NCBI GenBank assembly: GCA_037074705.1
Contig: CM073591.1
Span: 83,990,032-84,054,031 of the forward strand
From: Zhengitettix transpicula
Lineage: Eukaryota; Arthropoda; Insecta; Orthoptera; Tetrigidae
Direction of reading: 5' to 3'
Length of the DNA stretch: 64,000 nt
Numbering within the stretch: position 1 is the first letter of the stretch; each line of letters opens with the position of its first letter. The notes under the pieces were generated by a model that was not told where the DNA came from, did not search any database, and saw only the letters and a list, made by a program, of their open reading frames with translations. This document shows, one piece after another, positions 58,028 through 64,000 of this stretch. Position numbers and translations under genes: made by a program.

Positions 58028-58285
58028 TTTTTTTTAGAGTGACGGGCTACATGAGGGTATTCTACCTACTGGAAACTCCCCTTTAGTAGCGTAGGAATGG
58101 ATTTGAAAGGGGGGTAGCGGAAGGGTAGAGAAAAGTAGCCAAGGGTTAACTAGGGCCCGCGGGCTTTAGTTGAAGGGTCCTTCTCGGCATTCGCTTAGAA
58201 GTGAGGCAGGACAAACCCTACAAAATCTGCATCAGGTAGGTCGGGCGTTTGGTACTTGTCCCACGCCGTTCTGATAGCGGGAGAG
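58028..58285 (-). repeat. Family-1 copy 16, minus strand, 5'-truncated
   Basis: T tract, AGAGTGACGGGCTACATGAG, AAACTCCCCTTTAGTAGCGT, GGGTTAACTAGGGCCC, ATCTGCATCAGGTAGGTCGG and GATAGCGGGAGAG, where it ends. AGCTA at both borders may be a 5-bp target duplication. Confidence 0.88.
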
Positions 58286-60209
58286 CTATTGTTGTGCTAT
58301 TATTATATTAAAAGTCTTGTGGTTTCGTAGTACATTAATGGTATTTCAAATAATAGTTTTCTATATGTCAATACCGACATAAACGCAATCAATCTAAAAA
58401 AAATTTTGGAATTCTAAATTATGTGGAAAATAAATTTGACGATACAATTAAATAAGTTTTTGAGTTAATTAGCCTAACTTAATACAATTGATTACTTGAG
58501 AAGCATACTGCCACTGTTTATAATTGGGATTTCAACTTCAAGTCAATGCCGATGGGCAAAAAAACCACTAGACCACCTATTAGTTACAGAAATGTTGGCA
58601 GAGAATACTGCATTTTTAGAGGTGCCTTGAAGTGAGGGATATATTGAAAGTTTTTGTCTTTGTTTTTTTTGTTTGATCGAAAATATTGTTTAATGGAAAG
58701 GTGATGAATTTGAATAAATTATATTGAGAGTGTTTCTATTTGGATTTTGTCGATACGAATTCATGGAAAATTTATGATTTTGAATAAATGATAATTATGT
58801 GGAGAAGTAAGAATCTGCGTGTTTTTAAGTCGCACAGAAACTTGGTTGAAAGAAGATGATTTTTCATAAAGTTGTATCACGTGACAGGGAACGAATTTGA
58901 CTGTTCTGTGGAAACTGTGAGACATTTTGAACTTTATTTTAAGTGTAATAGCAATATAAAAATTCTATCATTTACGATGAACAGCTCTGGTTTTATTTGT
59001 ATGCGCTAACTACACCCATTTAGATCCTTGTGGAGATAGAGTCATATATATTATTTTTGTATTGTAAAATAGTCGGTAAAACTATTTTTTTTTTACAATT
59101 AAATTAAATTATTTTATTTTGTGCGCTTAACAAATGTTTTATGATAAATGTTTTAATTTGGTTTAGTAGCCAATCAGCAGAAATTAATTCATTACAATTT
59201 TTACGCCCAATTATATGGAAATGTGTCAAAATAATCTTTACAATTCACAATAAAGTTTTCTTACTCTAATAATAATTGTCAGTGTAGTTAATTGTAACCT
59301 TAAAAGTTTAGGATCCGCCGGTGTAGACTGTCTATAATATAGCGCAATGCTACATCACATTGAGGCTTGCCTCAGACAACAGAATCAAATTACGCAATCG
59401 TTATTTCTGTGTTTACTTTTCATCACCAAACATTCTAACTGATGTAGAAGTACGTTGCGTTGCCATCGCACTGTCTGGAATGCTTGCTTAAAAGTGACAA
59501 TTAAATCGCAGATGAATCCAAAGTTTTATTAAAAATAAATACGTAGGCCTATACTAACGAAAAAAATGTTAAGTTACCCGAAACTGAGCAAAAACAAAAG
59601 ATTTTTACAACTTTCTGCGAATGGTCGCTCTGACCTTAAATGAACGGTTAAAAATAATAACCCCAGCCATTGACAAAAAACCCTCCAGTTTCGAGACGCT
59701 ATTTCTCCAGATTGTCGATTACTTTCATTATTTTAATTTAAAAATGTATGGTCATGCTTCCATGTCTGTTGTAACCTGTAAAAGTATTTAAAATTTATCC
59801 AAATATATTTTATATAATTTTTTAATCGTAATTATTGGAAATATTTGCAGTGTAAAATCAAATTTTTCAAAGATTTTTAAGAAATTTTAGATTATAATAT
59901 TAATTAATCCTTTCTATTGCTCACCTGACGAAATCACACATTAGCGAGATATTTTTATTATTACATTAATTACATTGCTAATTAATAAGCCTTTTCAGAC
60001 TGTTTGGTCGTTTATTTATTGTGCAATTGTTACCAGATAAATATAATTATTAAAAATGGTAGAACTTCATACATTTACTCAAGTTTCAGTAATAAATAGA
60101 CTCACAAAATACAGCTGAAAAATTCCTTCATTTTAGTCACTCCCTCCATTGTGAGTTCACAATACCTGTTATGTATACTTTAAATGAAGAAAGACTATTT
60201 CGGCGTTGC
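58286..60209. other. AT-rich spacer, no gene seen
   Basis: No supported feature. Confidence 0.5.
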
Positions 60210-60335
60210 CTTGCAGGAAATGTTCTCGGGACTCTAGCCGACTGAGTACACCTTCCGGAAGATGGCGGCAGAGATATTTGTCTCCCAATCGTCGTGTACT
60301 ATAAATGCTACTAGTCCGAGAACGTTTCTTGCAAG
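60210..60335. mobile_element. 126-bp element with 20-bp terminal inverted repeats
   Basis: CTTGCAGGAAATGTTCTCGG (60,210-60,229) and CCGAGAACGTTTCTTGCAAG (60,316-60,335) are reverse complements with two mismatches. The G+C-richer middle (CTTCCGGAAGATGGCGGCAG) has no frame. It resembles a tiny MITE, but no target duplication was identified, so it might be a structured conserved element instead. Confidence 0.6.
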
Positions 60336-60627
60336 TTTACATAAATATTATTATGAAAAAAATGACTTAGGTTTTTTATGATCATAAAAAGAATAGTGAT
60401 AAATCTTCATAGTGAGAGGAATTTATGTGAATATGTAAAATATATTAAGTTAATAATTTTCTTAGGATTTTACGTTGTTCGAGTGACTAAGCAATGAACG
60501 TTACTTGAGGTTTTGGAGACAAGAAAATCCTAGAAATTTCAAATCCTAATAAGTATTGTTTTTCTCATTTCGAATTTACCTGCAAATTGAACTATATCGT
60601 ATAAAATTTTGAATATTAAACACTATA

Positions 60628-60773
60628 GTGCGCATAAAAATTCTTGGCGGCCCAGTTTAGTGTCATTGTTTGCAGGTTCTACACCCTCTCCACTGTGTTT
60701 CGCGTTGCCTCTCTTATTTTCCCTTCCCTCAATCTGCGCCACACACCGTCGATGCTGACACGTGCTATAATAA
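60628..60773 (+). repeat. GC-rich dispersed repeat (family 5), copy B
   Basis: Matches 23,485-23,630, best over CCTCAATCTGCGCCACAC and the following CACGTGCTAT. The frame 60,644-60,904 crosses it without a domain. Confidence 0.6.
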
Positions 60774-63700
60774 TGACGTGTGTATTATTCCTCAGCCTGC
60801 TACTATACATTAATATGCTTCTAGCTTCGTTTTACAGCGGGTCTTGTCTAAAATCAGTTTCATCATTCTATCATGGTTATGTAAAGTGTATAAGGCTGAT
60901 TTGATTTTTACGAATTTGTCCTTGCTCTGAGACAGTGCGTTTGAGTGGAACCTTAAATAATTAATTAAACATTACATCATTCTGACTAGTACGTAACTTC
61001 CTATGTGTATTTTACAAACAACTAAATAATGCAGTGAACAGCGTAGCAGTTGTAGACTAAACGTTTGTATACACGTCGACAGAGAAGTTGAGCTGGGACT
61101 ACACACGCAACTTTGCATGATTACTTCGGTCCACCAAAGATACTAATGAGATAGCGATGGCGGTACCTAAGTTTCTGAGTTGTGGCCGGTATACAGCCAA
61201 ATGAACGTGTACGACACAACTGAATTTGATAACATCTAATTACGAGAGTTTATGTTCCCATCCATACGTTTAATTTTATTTCCGCGCTTCTACAAGTTCC
61301 ACAAAGGGTTTATATCACCTTGTATTTTACAATCACATATGATTATATGGTGGATAAAAATTGTTTAGAGAAATGTCTACGAAGAAATCTAGTGATTTTT
61401 AGTATGTGAACTAGTTTTTGTATGAATTTAGTTTTATTTATTAGTTCCGGTAGACCTCTATTAAATAAATTGAACATTCAAAAATTAAATACGTTAAATG
61501 GGAAAGAAACATAATGAAATATGTACAAAAAATATTATAAACTACACTTATAATAAAATACAAACATACATAAACGAGAAATTATATAAAATAATATGTA
61601 AATAAAATATATATATATATAAAAATATGTATATAAAATATAAAGATGAAATGCAAGGAAGATTAAATTAAATTATTTTAATGTAAAATTCACAAATAAA
61701 ACTACACTTTCTATTAAGGAAGAATAATTTTACTGGTAATTAGTCTCAGAAATGATATTTTCAGACTAAAGATCTCGTTATTTGAAATGAAATAAAAAGT
61801 ATTAAGCGGGATCAGATGGACAAACAGATAGCACGTAATATATGAATTTCAAACATATTACCAATTAATTCGAAAGAACCAATAAGCATTCGGCATTATT
61901 TCTTCAATGTTTTACAAATAGGTTGTAGCTACTGATATTTTTAATATTTGGAGGTCATACTTCTTTCATAAAGTGAAAGTGCTTGTCAAGTGTTTGTCAG
62001 TTCTGAGGATCATATTTTCTAGTATATTGACTGAACTTACCGTTGGCAACAAATAAATTTCCATTACGTTTTTATAATTTTAAAATGCATAAACCTTACG
62101 TACTATAAAGTTTTATTATTCGAAGAATTTTGTACAAAGGTTTACAACTTTCTCTACAATGTTTCTCATATAATATTCAGTCATTTGAAATCGTAAATTA
62201 CAAGCTTTCAGTGACGGATAAGCTCGCGAGATGGGCGATACGAAACGGAAACATGGAGTCTGAAATAAAGTGAAGTCGAAAATGTTTTTCAAGCCTATTC
62301 CTAGAATTGGCCAATTAAATCGTATTGAAGCATTTAACCCGCAGTTATAAACAATCTTCGTATTTCTGAGTACAGTAAAACTCATGTAAGATTATCAAAA
62401 TGAAAGATTTATCATAAAGCAATTTTTGTACTTTGGATTTTTTTGTAGCAAATAATAAAATCACAAGTGAATTTTGTGTTATTGGATTGTAGTTAGTATT
62501 ATTAATTAATAAACATTGCAATTATCAAGAAATAATTCCAAATATTCCCTTAATATTGCTTACGTTAATTGTTGCAATAACTTTCGAAGTGATTTGATAC
62601 TGTCTACAGCTTCAAAATGTAAAATGAATTACGTAGATACGTCAGAAGCTGCAAGGATAGTAGTGTTATAAGTATTTTTTTTTTTTTTAGAAAAGAATAA
62701 TGAAGCGGTCAAGTATGATTTTACCCGTAGGATAAGCATATCAAAGAACTCGTGTTATCAAAAATAAACAAATTATATCGATGTTTCAGTTATAGGCATT
62801 TGACTAGAAACGTATAATCTATTAAAGTATGAAACGAGGTGAAGTACAGTTTGTTGCTACAATAAAACTATTTTAAATTAAGAGTTTGCATTAGATAATT
62901 TTTGCATACAGGTGTGTTTTCTTTCAATACTAACTTCTACTTCCAAAATAAAATTAAATATTATACGAATAAGTAAAACTCAGATTGAGGAAGGTCTGCA
63001 TATAAGTATCTGCATATAAGTATCTGCCCGGCTGCATATTATGTTATATCAGGCTACCTACACTTTACTATTCACATTCTTTCATGACATATAAGAATAT
63101 ATAAGAAAGGTACTAATGCTAGAAAATTTATTTTACATCTGATATTTTAATTAATATTTAAAACAAGTTTAGGTAGTTGTAAACAACAGTCAGTGAAGTC
63201 CCTTCACGACATTAATTCAAGATGTTAAATACAAAGAAAATGTAATATAGAAAGATGACGCATTTCCTGATGAACAACTGAAGTGCAGTTCTATTGACCT
63301 GCTTCTGTTTCAATAATTTCTGAAAACTTGACGAATAATAACTATTTATATCCAAATTTTATAGTAATATTGATTGTCAGAAGTATCATTTTGTAGCACA
63401 GATGAACGCGCCCAAATTAATTCACTATTTTTATGATTGAGCAAAACGGTTATATAGCAGGAGCTAAGCTATTGCTGTCTGGGAAAATATGGTCATAAAA
63501 CTTGGCGCCGGGGTGACGGAGGCGTCCAGAAGAAATCATGCCTCCAGACTAAGGCAGCGGGTTATGGGAGAGAAACAGAAGCCAACGACCACACTAAAAT
63601 TTCTAAAAATTCAACTCCTCCAACAGGCGAGAACAAGCCCACGAAATTGTAATAATGGCTGAGAAAAACCCATGTGAAGAGATACGGAACGAAGAGAGTC

Positions 63701-64000
63701 GAGCTGTAAGATCGACAAGCCCGAAAAAGGGAGTTCCAATCTACAATCAATTTGGCTACAGTCAGAAATATGTAATGATGTTAACACAAGAATTGCACTG
63801 TAAAAACCAACAGATAAATCCTTTGTAAATGAAGTTAATGATGATGTAACTGTCAATGATAAAGTCAATGTTTACAAATACTGATGAATGAAAATATGCT
63901 TTAATTAATTCCATTAAGTAATGAATAGGTTTAACTATATAACTTCGTGTATATATATTTGAAAAAATATTTGTTAACTAAATTAAATTGTGCAGTGCGA
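60774..64000. other. Spacer to the end of the window, no gene recognised
   Basis: Very AT-rich up to about 63,460, then a less AT-rich segment (63,480-63,760) with overlapping minus-strand frames (63,562-63,750 and 63,611-63,868) of no known family. It may be an unnamed repeat or the edge of something continuing beyond the window. Confidence 0.4.

Overview
This is eukaryotic, insect-like genomic DNA: AT-rich, gene-poor, with very long introns and many decayed transposable elements. The only host gene I can identify with confidence is the 3' end of an insect gustatory receptor (Gr) gene on the + strand. The family is specific to arthropods and related animals. The mix of intron sizes (about 6.8 and 2.7 kb), R1-type LINEs, Penelope-like elements (PLEs), mariner and a very abundant ~0.5 kb poly(A)-tailed repeat suits a large polyneopteran genome such as a cockroach or termite. 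That taxon is an inference, not something I could search.

Layout. 1-11.9 kb lies upstream of the visible Gr exons, probably in a Gr intron or flank. It holds four long copies and one 60-bp copy of the abundant repeat ('family 1'), a second repeat ('family 3') and a PLE fragment with a GIY-YIG endonuclease remnant between direct terminal repeats. 11,883-21,703 carries the last three Gr coding exons, joined by two phase-0 introns. Those introns hold a 384-bp inverted-repeat MITE, a ~29-bp minisatellite, two family-1 copies, a fold-back element, a palindromic PLE junction and a LINE 3' remnant. 21.7-33.6 kb is mostly AT-rich spacer with a CpG-rich patch (22.75-23.11 kb), two tRNA-derived SINE copies, a LINE remnant interrupted by family 1, a GC-rich patch (30.6 kb) and one unrecognised exon-like segment (31,357-31,573). 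33.67-34.91 kb is a dead mariner.

39-44.4 kb is a LINE-rich block: an R1-clade remnant on the minus strand, a large (AT)n tract, a second family-3 copy, and a chimeric LINE insertion bounded as a whole by a 13-bp target-site duplication (TSD). 45-51 kb holds more family-1 copies, including two head-to-tail pairs, and an inverted PLE pair. 53.8-55.4 kb is another LINE 3' end with a poly(A) tail. The last 8.5 kb has one family-1 copy, a small terminal-inverted-repeat element and a dispersed GC-rich repeat, and otherwise nothing I can support.

No bacterial-type system, CRISPR array, rRNA or intact tRNA gene is present. The most interesting structures are the family-1 retroelement (full-length copies with TSDs, repeated head-to-tail pairing, variable 5' hairpins), the chimeric LINE insertion, and PLE ends that form palindromes and carry hammerhead-like cores. 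Most open reading frames here are translations of repeats.
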